In this document: one piece after another, positions 50,478 to 59,576 of the stretch | Layout: every line of letters starts with the position of its first letter | How positions within the stretch are numbered: the first letter of the stretch is position 1 | From: an uncultured Oscillospiraceae bacterium | Lineage (GTDB): Bacteria > Bacillota > Clostridia > Oscillospirales > Ruminococcaceae | Direction: 5' to 3' | Assembly: GCA_900546885.1 (NCBI GenBank) | Contig: UREN01000001.1 | Coordinates: forward strand, 1-64,000 | DNA length: 64,000 bases | Position numbers and translations under genes: made by a program | The notes under the pieces: generated by a model | The model's input: the letters and a program-made list of their open reading frames with translations, nothing else | Databases searched by the model: none | What the model was told of the DNA's origin: nothing

Positions 50478-51926
50478 TTACAAGCTTTTCTCAAGGCGCG
50501 TGAAAAATTCCACCGTTTTCGCAACTTCTGCCACCGGGATGCGCTCGTCATCGTTGTGAATGAGCCCGCGCTGCTGCGCGGAAAGATGCATGGCGCTGAA
50601 CTTGTATACATCCTCACAGAAGCCGGCATAGTGACGGCTGTCGGAACAGGCAATCATCAAATAGGGCGAGACAAGGCAGCCCTGCCAGGTGTGGGCCACC
50701 GCCTTTGCCAGCTTGTTCCAATGCTCGCCCTCAGTGGACGCATAGGGGCTTGCCTGCTGGGCATCGCGCACCGTGACGGTGACGTTTTCGCCGCCAGCCA
50801 CCTGCTGCATATACGCCTGCACGCTGTCGGGCGTATCCGCATTGATCAGGCGCACATTCACACCCGCCGTGGCCTCGTTGGGCATGACATTGATTTGCTT
50901 CGAGCCCTGGGCCATGGTAAAGGCAAAGGTGGTGCGCATCATGGCATTGATCTCGCCGCCCAGCTTTTCCGCCAGGGCGCACAGCAGGCCGCCAAAGCAC
51001 CACAGGTTTGCCAGCACCAGCCGCAGGCCGAAGGGCGTGTGCGGCGCCACCACGCGCAGAAATTCCCGCACGGGCTTGGTGAGGTGCGCCTTCATGGGCT
51101 TTGCCTCCAGCTTGGCAACGGCCCTGGCCATGCTGCCCACAGCGCTGGGCCGCGTGGGGTGGCTGGCATGGCCGCCTTCGCTTTTGGCCGTAAGCGTCAC
51201 GTCCATCATGCCCTTTTCCCCAATGCCAACCACTGCAAGCGGCCGCGTCAGGCCGGGGAACACGCCGTCCACCACAGCGCCGCCTTCGTCCAGCACAAAA
51301 GCGGGCTTCACGCCCTGCTGCTGCAGGTAGGCAATGATGTCCTTTGCCCCGTGGCCAAACACCTCTTCATCGCCGCCAAAGGCAAAGTAGACGTCCCGCT
51401 TCGGGACAAACCCCTGTTTGATCAGGCTTTCCGCCGCCTCCATCACGCCCAGCAGCGTAATCTTTGTGTCCAGCGTGCCGCGGCCCCACAGTTCCCCGTC
51501 AAACACTTCGCCGCAGAACGGCGGGTGCTTCCAGCGGGCCTCTTCCACCGGCACCACGTCATAATGTGCCATCAACACCGTGGGCCCGGCACTGCTTTCC
51601 CCTTTCCAGCGGAACAAAAGGCCTGTGGTGCGCCCCTCGCCCTGGCACAGCACAGGCGGGCACGCCTCGTGCACGGCCGGGTAAAGTTCTTTCAGCGTTT
51701 CGCGGAACGTTTCGAACGGCGCTTCATCCACCTTTGCCTCGTCATAATTTGACACCGTGGGGATGCGCACCAGCTGCGCCAGGCGCCGCACAGCGCCTTC
51801 GCCGTCCACCGAAATTTCTTCGCGCTGCCCCCAGTCCTCTTCCACCGGCCTGCAGGCCGCGGCGCGCACGGCAAGCACGGCCACAAACATGGCAAGCGCA
51901 GCAAAGATCAGCCAGATCCACATCAT
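50478..51926 (-). CDS. M20-family metallopeptidase with N-terminal membrane anchor
   Basis: The 482-residue enzyme starts with one membrane helix (near 2-22, 'MMWIWLIFAALAMF') and continues with the M20 fold: 'MAHYDVVPVEEARW' near 128 (zinc His and Asp), 'WGRGTLDTK' near 155, 'EGGAVVDG' near 208 and 'AGVNVRLINAD' near 355. It resembles membrane-anchored PM20D1/carboxypeptidase-S relatives, though substrate is uncertain. The start follows AGAAGGGG. It leads a minus-strand pair with the M29 peptidase. Confidence 0.88.
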   Translation of the reverse strand: MMWIWLIFAALAMFVAVLAVRAAACRPVEEDWGQREEISVDGEGAVRRLAQLVRIPTVSNYDEAKVDEAPFETFRETLKELYPAVHEACPPVLCQGEGRTTGLLFRWKGESSAGPTVLMAHYDVVPVEEARWKHPPFCGEVFDGELWGRGTLDTKITLLGVMEAAESLIKQGFVPKRDVYFAFGGDEEVFGHGAKDIIAYLQQQGVKPAFVLDEGGAVVDGVFPGLTRPLAVVGIGEKGMMDVTLTAKSEGGHASHPTRPSAVGSMARAVAKLEAKPMKAHLTKPVREFLRVVAPHTPFGLRLVLANLWCFGGLLCALAEKLGGEINAMMRTTFAFTMAQGSKQINVMPNEATAGVNVRLINADTPDSVQAYMQQVAGGENVTVTVRDAQQASPYASTEGEHWNKLAKAVAHTWQGCLVSPYLMIACSDSRHYAGFCEDVYKFSAMHLSAQQRGLIHNDDERIPVAEVAKTVEFFTRLEKSL

Positions 51927-52155
51927 TCCAGAACACCCCTTCTGCCTGTGCGCCCGCCGGCGCGGGCCAGGGCGGCCGCAGCGCAGCGTGCCGGCGGCGT
52001 CAAAAGGCCCCGGCAGCCGCGGCGCACAGAACATGTTTATTTTATCATAGCACAAACGCACTGGAATGGAAAGCGACAAAGTCACACACCGCGGGCACAT
52101 GCCGCAAACTTTCCTCTGCTTCAAGTTCTGGCCGCTAAAATAGAACACGCCTCCA

Positions 52156-52184
52156 TTGTGCGGCGCGGCACACGGCCGTATAAT
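52156..52184 (+). promoter_or_regulatory. Promoter of the Xre-type regulator
   Basis: TTGTGC (52156-52161) and TATAAT (52179-52184) are 17 bp apart. On the other strand TTTCCA (52076-52071 approximately) and TATGAT (near 52048) may drive the M20 peptidase. The rest of this 302-bp gap shows no gene. Confidence 0.6.
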
Positions 52185-52228
52185 AAAGCTGACCGGCCGG
52201 GACAACATCAAATTTAGGAGGCAGCCAG

Positions 52229-53311
52229 ATGAAATTTCAGGATATTGTGCGCTGCAAGCGCCGCGAGCTGGGCCTGACGCAGGAGCAGGCGGCCCGCAGG
52301 CTGGGCGTTTCGCCTGCCGCCGTAAGCAAATGGGAAAGTGGGCAAAGCCTGCCGGACACACCCCTGTTCGCCCCGCTGGCAAGGCTTTTGCACACGGACC
52401 TCAACACCCTGCTTTCCTTTGAAGAAGAGCCGGAGCCCGCGCGCGTGGCGCAGCTGCTAAACGAGGTTGCACGCCTGCTTCAGGCAGAGGGCTATGAGGC
52501 AGCCTTTGCCTATGCCATGGATGTGCTGCGGGAATACCCCTCCTGCGACATGCTGGCCTATGGGTTTGCAGCCTCGCTGTTGGGCGGGTTGGAACTGGCC
52601 CCGCCTGCGCAGGGGCGCGAAACCTTTGAAGCGGAGCTGGACAGCCTGCTGGAGCGCGCGGCTGGTGCCGGGGACGCCGGGGTGCGCGTGCCCGCCCAAC
52701 AGCTGTTGATCAACCGCTGCATTCAAAAAAAGGACACGGCGCGCGCCGAGGCCCTGCTGGGCCAGCTGCCGCAGGCAACGTTTGAGCCGGCCCTCATCCG
52801 CGCTTCCATCCACCGCGCCAAAGGCGAGGACGGGCAGGCCGCCCGCCTGCTGGAGGGGTTTTTGGCGCAAAGTGCGGCCAACCTGCAGGGGGCGCTGATG
52901 CAGTTGAGCGAAATTGCCCTGAAAGAAGGTGACAGCCAGGCCGCCTGCACCATTGCGCATACGGCGCAGGAAGTATTCCGCTTGCTGGGGCTTTGGGGCC
53001 CCAGCCTGGTAACGCCCATGCTGCAGCTGAATGCACAGAAAAAAGATGTGCCCGGCACGCTGGCCTGCCTGGAAGAATTTCTGGCCGCGCTGCAGCAGCC
53101 CTGGCAGGCAAATGCCACGCCGCTATACCGCCATGTGCCTGCCAAAAATGCAGATTTTGGGCCCAATTTTGCCGCCATGATTGCACGCGCGCTGCGCACA
53201 GACAAAGATTTTGCCTTTCTGCACGGGGAGCCCGGCTTCGAGGCCATTCTGCAACAATTTGAGCAGGCGGCCGCCTGCGGGCAGCGGGCGGCAGAACCTG
53301 TTGAAATGTAA
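52229..53311 (+). CDS. Xre-family HTH regulator with TPR-like C-terminal region
   Basis: The 360-residue protein has an N-terminal HTH (about 4-58, 'LGLTQEQAARRLGVSPAAVSKWE') and a long alpha-helical body of repeated pairs resembling tetratricopeptide repeats (about 75-330). Such regulators often respond to peptides or protein partners. It has its own promoter and is divergent from an M20 peptidase. The start follows TAGGAGGCAG. The target genes are unknown. Confidence 0.86.
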   Translation: MKFQDIVRCKRRELGLTQEQAARRLGVSPAAVSKWESGQSLPDTPLFAPLARLLHTDLNTLLSFEEEPEPARVAQLLNEVARLLQAEGYEAAFAYAMDVLREYPSCDMLAYGFAASLLGGLELAPPAQGRETFEAELDSLLERAAGAGDAGVRVPAQQLLINRCIQKKDTARAEALLGQLPQATFEPALIRASIHRAKGEDGQAARLLEGFLAQSAANLQGALMQLSEIALKEGDSQAACTIAHTAQEVFRLLGLWGPSLVTPMLQLNAQKKDVPGTLACLEEFLAALQQPWQANATPLYRHVPAKNADFGPNFAAMIARALRTDKDFAFLHGEPGFEAILQQFEQAAACGQRAAEPVEM

Positions 53312-53347
53312 AACCGGGCAGGGGTGTTGCCCTGCTCGGCCTTTGCC

Positions 53348-53395
53348 AAAGCGCCCCGCTCTGCCGTTTACCCGGCAGGGCGGGGCGCTTTTCTG
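53348..53395. terminator. Bidirectional terminator between the Xre-type gene and recG
   Basis: AAAGCGCCCCGC...CTGCCG (53348-53366) pairs with CGGCAG..CGGGGCGCTTTT (53373-53392), with one short internal mismatch and T-runs on both strands. Confidence 0.85.
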
Positions 53396-53502
53396 TTTTT
53401 TATAAAAGGCACGCAGCCCCAGCCCCATGGAAACAGAGGCCAGCTGCCTGGCCGCAAAGCGGCACGGCACCCGGCCGCTGCATTTAAGCAAAGCTGCCGG
53501 CC

Positions 53503-55524
53503 TCAGTTCAAAGCCGTCTTTTCTGCAAACAGGCGCTGTGCCGCCGCGCGCAGGGGCGCATTTTCTTCGCTTTGCAGGGCGGGGTCTTGTTCCAGAAGGG
53601 CCTGCGCCTCGCTTTGCGCGGCATACAGTGCGCGCGTATCCGTGGCCAGGTTCGCCACCCGCAGGCTGGGCAGGCCGTGCTGGCGGCTGCCAAAAAAGTC
53701 GCCTGGGCCACGCGTCTCCAAATCAAATTTGGCAACCTCAAACCCGTCCGTGGTGTGGCACAAAAACGACAGGCGCTTTTTAACACTGTCTGTCACATGG
53801 TCTGAAATCAGGATGCAGAAGGCCTCCCCGCCGCCGCGCCCCACACGGCCCCGCAGCTGGTGCAGGGCAGAAAGGCCATAGCGCTCGGCGTTTTCAATCA
53901 CGATGCAGGTTGCATTGGGCACGTCCACCCCCACTTCAATCACCGTTGTGGATACAAGCACATCCAGCTCGTGCGCCTTAAAGCTCTGCATCACAGCCGC
54001 CTTTTCCGGGCCCTTCATGCGGCCGTGCAGCAGGCCGATGCGCCTGCCGGGCAGAAGGGGACGCGCCACTTCGTCAATATACGCCGAAGCGGCCTGCATG
54101 TCGCTTTCGCCCTCTTCAATCAGCGGGCACACAATATATGCCTGCCGCCCCGCGCCAAGCTGCCGGGCCAGAAAGCCGTACATATCGGCCCGCTTTCTGC
54201 CCGTGATGGCATATGTCTTTACCGGGGTGCGGCCGGGCGGCAGCTCGTCCAGCACCGAAATGTCCAAATCGCCAAACAAAAGCAGCCCCAGTGTGCGCGG
54301 AATGGGCGTGGCGCTCATCACCAGCAGGTGGGGGTTGTCGGCCTTATCGGCCAGCGCCGCGCGCTGGCGCACGCCAAAACGGTGCTGTTCGTCCGTCACG
54401 GCAAGCCCAAGGCGCGCAAACCGCACGCCCTCGCCCAGCACGGCGTGCGTGCCCACCACAAGCTGTGCCGCCCCCGTGCGGATGGCGTCCAGTGCGCTTT
54501 GGCGCGCGGCGCCCTTTACCCCGGCCGTCAGCAGAGCCACCGAAATGCCCATTGGCTCCAGCATATCCGCCAATGTGGCCGCATGTTGCGAGGCCAGAAT
54601 TTCCGTGGGGGCCATCAGCACGCTTTGGTAGCCATTGCGCGCCGCCATATACACGGCCGCGGCGGCCACCAAGGTTTTGCCGCTGCCCACGTCGCCCTGC
54701 AGCAGGCGGTTCATGGGGCTTTGGCCAGCCATGTCGCGGGCAATCTCCTGCACGGCGCGGCGCTGCGCCCCCGTGGGGGTAAAGGGCAGCGAGGCCCAAA
54801 AGGGCGCAAAATTCACCGCCTGCATCTGTGCGCCGGTGCGCACAGCCTCGCGCCCGCGCAAAAGCAGCAGCCCCAGCTGAAGCACCAGCAGTTCTTCGTA
54901 AATCAGCCGCCTGCGCGCCGCATGCACCTCGGCCATCGAGCGCGGAAAATGCATGCTGCGCACCGCCTGCTCTTTGCTGCACAGGCGGTATTTTTCCACC
55001 ATCCAGGCGGGCAGAGGGTCTTCGATATGTGGAACCGCCTCAAACGCCGCACGCACGCATTTTTGAATTGACCGGCTGTTAAGCCCCTCGGTTTGCGGGT
55101 AGACAGGCACAAAAGGCGTGGCCGACGCCTCGGCAGGGGACACCACGGTGGGGTTTACCATCTCGCGCTGGGCAAACCCGCCCGCCACCTTGCCGAAGAA
55201 CAAATAGCTGCGCCCAACCTCCAGTTTCTGAGTGGCGTAGCGGCTGTTGAAATAGGTGAGCACCAGGCCGGCCGTCTCATCGCCCGCCATTACGCGCGCC
55301 ATCAGCTTGCCGCCCTTTACGCGCACGGGCGCATGCTTTTCATACACCTGCGCGCGCACCACACACTTGGTGTCAAACGGGGCGCTTGCCACCGGGTAGG
55401 GTTTGGAATAATCCACATAGTCGCGCGGGTAAAACTCCAGAAGGTCTTCCACACAGTGGATGCCCAGCTTTTGCAAAAGCGCGGCGCGCTTTTCTCCCAC
55501 GCCTTTCAAATAACGTATTTCCAT
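53503..55524 (-). CDS. recG: ATP-dependent DNA helicase RecG
   Basis: The 673-residue helicase reverses stalled replication forks. The wedge/OB domain fills about 1-250, then Walker A GDVGSGKT near 276, 'VTDEQHRFG' near 376, 'SATPIPRTLGL' near 406, 'STTVIEVGVDVPNA' near 530 and 'QLRGRVGRGG' near 565. The start at 55524 was chosen because GGAGGGCC lies nine bases upstream. It follows yloV and yloU on the same strand, as in many Firmicutes. Confidence 0.97.
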   Translation of the reverse strand: MEIRYLKGVGEKRAALLQKLGIHCVEDLLEFYPRDYVDYSKPYPVASAPFDTKCVVRAQVYEKHAPVRVKGGKLMARVMAGDETAGLVLTYFNSRYATQKLEVGRSYLFFGKVAGGFAQREMVNPTVVSPAEASATPFVPVYPQTEGLNSRSIQKCVRAAFEAVPHIEDPLPAWMVEKYRLCSKEQAVRSMHFPRSMAEVHAARRRLIYEELLVLQLGLLLLRGREAVRTGAQMQAVNFAPFWASLPFTPTGAQRRAVQEIARDMAGQSPMNRLLQGDVGSGKTLVAAAAVYMAARNGYQSVLMAPTEILASQHAATLADMLEPMGISVALLTAGVKGAARQSALDAIRTGAAQLVVGTHAVLGEGVRFARLGLAVTDEQHRFGVRQRAALADKADNPHLLVMSATPIPRTLGLLLFGDLDISVLDELPPGRTPVKTYAITGRKRADMYGFLARQLGAGRQAYIVCPLIEEGESDMQAASAYIDEVARPLLPGRRIGLLHGRMKGPEKAAVMQSFKAHELDVLVSTTVIEVGVDVPNATCIVIENAERYGLSALHQLRGRVGRGGGEAFCILISDHVTDSVKKRLSFLCHTTDGFEVAKFDLETRGPGDFFGSRQHGLPSLRVANLATDTRALYAAQSEAQALLEQDPALQSEENAPLRAAAQRLFAEKTALN

Positions 55525-55801
55525 CTGTACGGCCCTCCTTCCGCCTGTTTTCCCCGGCCGGGGCATTGCCCGGTTTTGGGGGTAAGAAAACATTGCCCGC
55601 AGCCTGCGGCCTTGCGCTATTACAGGCTCAAAGCGCTTTGACAGCCGCCTGTGGGCGTGCCTGCCGCACTTCCTGGTAATAACATCAAAACCGCCGGGCT
55701 GCGGGTGTTTTCAGGGCCTGGCCGCGGCGAACCACAGCCAGGCCCAATCTGTTTTGCCCAAAGGCAGCCGTTCCGGGCACAGCCCTGGCCGCTCTCTTTT
55801 T

Positions 55802-57493
55802 TTATTCCACGCTGATGATATAATAATACACCGGCTGGCCGCCAGCCAGCTGTGTCACTTCAATGCCGCTGGGGCATTTTGCCTGCACCAGCTGTGCAGT
55901 GCGGGCTGCATCTTCCTCGCTGACATCACAGCCGGAAATGACGGTGATAAAGCTGGTGTCTTTTTTGCACATGCTGCGCGCAAGGCGATAGGTGGTTTTG
56001 GTAATATCGGTGCCGGTGGCAACCAGCTTGCCGTTTTCAAGCGCCAAAATCTCGCCCTTTTTGATTTTTCTGCCGTCAAAATCGCTGTCGCGCGCGGCGA
56101 ACGTCACAAGGCCGGTGGCAACCTTGTCGGCCGCCTGCTGCATAGCCACGGCGTTGGCGCCGGCGTCGGCCTCCGGGTCGAAGTTCAGCATGGCGGTGAT
56201 GCCCTGCGGAATGGTGCGCGTGGGCAGCACCACCACCGTGCGGTCTGCCAGCTTCTGGGCCTGCTCGGCCGCCATAATAATGTTTTTGTTATTGGGCAGC
56301 ACAAACACCGTTTTGGCAGGCACGCTTTGCACGGCCGCCAGAATATCCGCTGTGGCGGGGTTCATCGTCTGCCCGCCGCTTACCACGGCGTCCGCCCCAA
56401 GGTCCATAAACACGGCCTTCAGGCCCTCGCCCGCCGCCACGGCCACAAAGCCATAGGTGCGCTCCGGATCTACCGCGGCATAGGGAAATTCCGCGCTGGG
56501 GGCTTTTTCCTCGGCCTCGGCCTGCTTTTTCAGGCCCTCGCCCTGCTTCTGGCGCGCCAGGAACTGCTCGTGCATGTTCTCAATTTTAAAATTGGTCAAA
56601 TATCCATATTCGATGGCGTGGCTGATGATTTTGCCTGGGTCTGCCGTGTGCACATGGCAGTTGATGACCTCGTCATCTTCAATCACCACCACCGAATCGC
56701 CATTCGATTCCAAAAATGCCCGCAGCTTTGCCGAAGAGGCCCCCTCGTTCTTATTCACTAAGAACTGTGTGCAGTAGCCGTTCTTGATGTCTTCCACCTT
56801 CATCAGGTCATCGGTGAACACGCCGCGGCCCGCCGCGTGGGAAGACACCTTGGCCTTCTTTTCCGCCGGCTCGTCGGCGGCAATCAGCTTGCCATCGCGG
56901 AACACGGAAAGCATGCCGTCAAAAATGTACACAAGGCCCTGGCCGCCTGCGTCCACTACGCCGGCTTTTTTCAGCACGGGCAGCTGTTCGGGCGTGTGGG
57001 CCAGCGCGTCGCGCGCCGCTTCGCACACCAGCGCCCACAGGGCCACGGCGTCCTGCTCGGTGCTTTCGGCAGCCTTTTCCCCCGCCACGCGCGCCACGGT
57101 GAGCATGGTGCCTTCGGTGGGTTTCATCACGGCCTTGTAGGCGCCCTCCACACCCTTTTGCAGGGCAGCCGTCAGGTCGGCCGCCCCGGCGGTGCGCTTG
57201 CCCGCCAGCGCCTTGGAAAAGCCGCGGAACAAAAGGCTGGAAATCACGCCAGAGTTGCCCCTGGCCCCGCGCAGCATGGCGCTTGCCGTCACCTTGGCGG
57301 CAGCCTCCACCGTGCAGTCGTCGGGCAGGGCCTGCAGCTCGGCCACGGCGGCGCCGATGGTCATGCTCATGTTTGTGCCGGTGTCGCCGTCCGGCACGGG
57401 GAACACGTTCAGCTCGTCCACGCTTGCACGGCGGTTGGAAAGGTTATGGGCACCAGAGAGGATGCCGTCTCGTAAAATAGCACCAGTGATCAT
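55802..57493 (-). CDS. yloV: DAK2-domain fatty-acid kinase-like protein (FakA/YloV family)
   Basis: The 563-residue protein has an N-terminal DhaL-like kinase domain (about 1-200, 'NVFPVPDGDTGTNMSM' near 30), a middle FakA-type linking domain, and a C-terminal domain found in FakA (near 330-560). Related FakA proteins phosphorylate fatty acids bound to a FakB partner. No FakB lies here. The start follows GAGGTGG. It follows the Asp23-family gene and precedes recG. Confidence 0.93.
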   Translation of the reverse strand: MITGAILRDGILSGAHNLSNRRASVDELNVFPVPDGDTGTNMSMTIGAAVAELQALPDDCTVEAAAKVTASAMLRGARGNSGVISSLLFRGFSKALAGKRTAGAADLTAALQKGVEGAYKAVMKPTEGTMLTVARVAGEKAAESTEQDAVALWALVCEAARDALAHTPEQLPVLKKAGVVDAGGQGLVYIFDGMLSVFRDGKLIAADEPAEKKAKVSSHAAGRGVFTDDLMKVEDIKNGYCTQFLVNKNEGASSAKLRAFLESNGDSVVVIEDDEVINCHVHTADPGKIISHAIEYGYLTNFKIENMHEQFLARQKQGEGLKKQAEAEEKAPSAEFPYAAVDPERTYGFVAVAAGEGLKAVFMDLGADAVVSGGQTMNPATADILAAVQSVPAKTVFVLPNNKNIIMAAEQAQKLADRTVVVLPTRTIPQGITAMLNFDPEADAGANAVAMQQAADKVATGLVTFAARDSDFDGRKIKKGEILALENGKLVATGTDITKTTYRLARSMCKKDTSFITVISGCDVSEEDAARTAQLVQAKCPSGIEVTQLAGGQPVYYYIISVE

Positions 57494-57578
57494 GTATATT
57501 CCACCTCAATGATAATTGTCGCGCGCCGCTTTGCAAAAGGCGCAGGAACGCCCGCGTGCGGGCGGAAAGAAAAGCTTG

Positions 57579-57926
57579 TTACACAATATCGTCCACGCAC
57601 ACGTCGATGCGCTGCACCTTCAGGCCGGTGGCATCCTCCACTGCATATTTCACCTTGTGGGTGATGCTGCGCACAATGGCCGCAATATTCAGCCCGAACG
57701 TCACCTTGATATGAAGCTCGATCACCAGGCGCCCGTCCTCTTCCGTGACGCGCACACCCTTATCGGGGAAATCTTTGCCAAGCACAAGCGTCTTAAAACT
57801 GTCGGACGTACCGCCTGTCGCCATGCCGGAAACGCCGTAGCAGCTTTTTGCCGCCTCGCCCACAAGGCCCGAAAAATATTCGCCTGTCATGGAAACCTTG
57901 CCCAAAGGGGTAAACATTTTGATCAA
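57579..57926 (-). CDS. yloU: Asp23/Gls24-family protein YloU
   Basis: The 115-residue protein is the small conserved partner of yloV ('GKVSMTGEYFSGLVGEAA', 'VIELHIKVTFGLNIAAIVRSI' region). The family is tied to envelope stress and lipid biology, with no defined catalysis. The start is a TTG at 57926, with GGAGTGGAG upstream, preferred to the ATG at 57917. It has a promoter (TCGACA-17-TATAAT at 58014-57986, minus strand) and heads the yloU-yloV-recG set. Confidence 0.9.
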   Translation of the reverse strand: MIKMFTPLGKVSMTGEYFSGLVGEAAKSCYGVSGMATGGTSDSFKTLVLGKDFPDKGVRVTEEDGRLVIELHIKVTFGLNIAAIVRSITHKVKYAVEDATGLKVQRIDVCVDDIV

Positions 57927-57985
57927 AACCGCTCCACTCCTTTTCAGAGCCGCAGCAAATGCGGCCGGAACAGATATTTCATCTT

Positions 57986-58014
57986 ATTATACAACGCCGC
58001 GGCCGCATTGTCGA
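57986..58014 (-). promoter_or_regulatory. Promoter of yloU-yloV-recG
   Basis: On the minus strand TCGACA (58014-58009) and TATAAT (57991-57986) are 17 bp apart. Confidence 0.65.
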
Positions 58015-58038
58015 GAGAAACCCCCATTTTTTTGGCGC

Positions 58039-58067
58039 TTGCCTTTTCCCTGTGCGGCGCGTACAAT
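58039..58067 (+). promoter_or_regulatory. Promoter of the lipoprotein gene
   Basis: TTGCCT (58039-58044) and TACAAT (58062-58067) are 17 bp apart, divergent from the yloU promoter. Confidence 0.55.
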
Positions 58068-58147
58068 AAAGATGAAATGCGGGCCGCACGGCCGGCCGCG
58101 CATGCAGCGGCGCTGTGCGCCGCATGGAAAAGGAAGTGAGAACTGGT

Positions 58148-58807
58148 ATGAAACCAAAGAAAATATTCCTCGCCGCAGCCGCCTGCGCAGTGTGCGCCGC
58201 GCTGTGCGCCTGCAGCCTGAATTTCTGGGACAAGCCGGAGCCATACGGCACGCATCAGGATACCTCCGGCCAGCAGCCGCCCGTTTATGAAGACATGACA
58301 CCCTCGTCTGTGCCTGCTTCCGGCAGCCAGGCCGCAGTGCAGCACACGCTGGAGGGCACGGTGCAGGCCGCAGGCATGAGCGCCGTCACCATCCGGCAGG
58401 ATTCCGGCGCCGACATCTCTTTTGCGCTGGAGGGCGCAGAAACGGAAGAGGGGGCCCTGGTGCAGGGCGCCCGTGTGCGCGCCACCTATGAGGGTGAGCT
58501 GGATATGGGCCTTGCCGGCGGCGTGACGCTTTTGAAGCTGGAACTGCTGGAGGCCGCGCCTGCGTCCTCTTCCAGCACAGGCACTGCCGCAACCCAAAGC
58601 GTCACCGGCGAAGTGGTAAGCGCCGCCACCTCCAGCCTGTCTCTTATGGCGGAGGGCGACATGGTGTACGATTTTGATTTTTCCGACACAGGCTGGCCCA
58701 CCGCCAATGTACCCGGCGGCGTAACCGTGGGCGCGCGGGTGACGGTGTATTACACCGGCACCTTGGGCGAAAGGGACTGTGTGGTTACACTGATTGACGC
58801 GGCCTGA
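58148..58807 (+). CDS. Lipoprotein of unknown function
   Basis: The 219-residue protein has a signal peptide (MKPKKIFLAAAACAVCA) and lipobox LCAC near 19-22. The mature part starts with a Pro/Ser-rich spacer, then shows two similar strand-rich units separated by a Ser/Thr-rich linker (about 75-135 and 155-215), each with a 'V-x-G-x-V' turn and a threonine/tyrosine-rich strand ('VRATYEGELD', 'VTVYYTGTLGE'). That suggests an internal repeat of an OB- or beta-barrel-like domain. I know no family. The start at 58148 follows AAAAGGAAG. Confidence 0.75.
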   Translation: MKPKKIFLAAAACAVCAALCACSLNFWDKPEPYGTHQDTSGQQPPVYEDMTPSSVPASGSQAAVQHTLEGTVQAAGMSAVTIRQDSGADISFALEGAETEEGALVQGARVRATYEGELDMGLAGGVTLLKLELLEAAPASSSSTGTAATQSVTGEVVSAATSSLSLMAEGDMVYDFDFSDTGWPTANVPGGVTVGARVTVYYTGTLGERDCVVTLIDAA

Positions 58808-58828
58808 ACTTGTGCCCCCAACAAAGTG

Positions 58829-58873
58829 CACAGGGGGCCCCGGCTGTTCCGGGGCCCCCTGTGTTAATTTTTT
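58829..58873 (+). terminator. Terminator after the lipoprotein gene
   Basis: CACAGGGGGCCCCGG (58829-58843) and CCGGGGCCCCCTGTG (58849-58863) form a perfect 15-bp stem, followed by TTAATTTTTTT. Confidence 0.9.
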
Positions 58874-58925
58874 TAACCCTTACCCGGGCAGCCGCACCCG
58901 GGCGCCGCGGGCCCATGCATAGGGC

Positions 58926-59372
58926 CTACACCGTGCCGCGGCCGCCCTGCAAAGCCGTGCGGGCATTTTTCAGCATCTTGTGAAAAGCAGCTTTCAGCAC
59001 GGCGCGCTCGGCCGGGGCAAGGCCCTTTTGCAGCGTGGCAAAAAAGCTTTGCTGGGCGCGGCGCCCCTGTTCCACCACAGGGCCCGCCGCCGGGGTAAGG
59101 CGCAGATGCACCGTTTTGTGATTACCGGCAAGGAACACGCGCTGCAAATACCCCCGCGCCTGCAGTGTTTTCACACTGGCCGACACATGCGATTTTGTGA
59201 GGTGCCGCACCTCTACAATGTCGGTGGCCGTGTCGTGCACCGGGTTGTTGGCCAGAAACAGAAGGATATTCAGCTCCATGCGCGTCAGCGAGTATTCGCT
59301 GCACACGGGCTCCAGCTTTTCCTGATACAGCCGCTTGAAAAGCGGCAGGCTCTCCCAGTATTCCGCGAGCAT
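58926..59372 (-). CDS. MarR-family regulator
   Basis: The 148-residue protein has the MarR winged helix: 'LTRMELNILLFLANNP' near 30, 'ATDIVEVRHLTKSHVSASVKTLQARGYL' near 54 to 80, and the wing near 85-100. The ATG at 59372 is preferred because AAGGGGG lies seven bases upstream. A GTG at 59375 is an alternative. The promoter is a perfect consensus and a large dyad overlaps the start point, so it probably represses itself. It is divergent from the NagD-type phosphatase. Confidence 0.9.
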   Translation of the reverse strand: MLAEYWESLPLFKRLYQEKLEPVCSEYSLTRMELNILLFLANNPVHDTATDIVEVRHLTKSHVSASVKTLQARGYLQRVFLAGNHKTVHLRLTPAAGPVVEQGRRAQQSFFATLQKGLAPAERAVLKAAFHKMLKNARTALQGGRGTV

Positions 59373-59391
59373 CACGCGGCCCCCTTGGTTC

Positions 59392-59413
59392 TTTTTTGAA
59401 CAATATCAAAAAA
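59392..59413. promoter_or_regulatory. Candidate MarR operator
   Basis: TTTTTTGA-ACAATA-TCAAAAAA is a perfect 8-bp dyad, located at the predicted start point of the MarR transcript (about 59407). Confidence 0.6.
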
Positions 59414-59442
59414 ATTATAAGCCGCCCTGCGCGCTTTGTCAA
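59414..59442 (-). promoter_or_regulatory. Consensus promoter of the MarR gene
   Basis: On the minus strand TTGACA (59442-59437) and TATAAT (59419-59414) are 17 bp apart, a perfect sigma-A promoter. A strong repressor site next to it fits autoregulation. Confidence 0.85.
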
Positions 59443-59463
59443 GAAGCAGGGCGCCCGTGCCCC

Positions 59464-59492
59464 TTGGAAAAACGCCGGGTTTGTCGTATACT
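59464..59492 (+). promoter_or_regulatory. Promoter of the NagD-like phosphatase
   Basis: TTGGAA (59464-59469) and TATACT (59487-59492) are 17 bp apart, divergent from the MarR promoter. Confidence 0.65.
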
Positions 59493-59576
59493 GAAAGAAA
59501 GGCCGCACGGCGTGGCCTTGCATGGCGAGAAGATATGGCGCGCAAAGCGCGCTTTGGACAGAAAAGGGGTTTTGGT

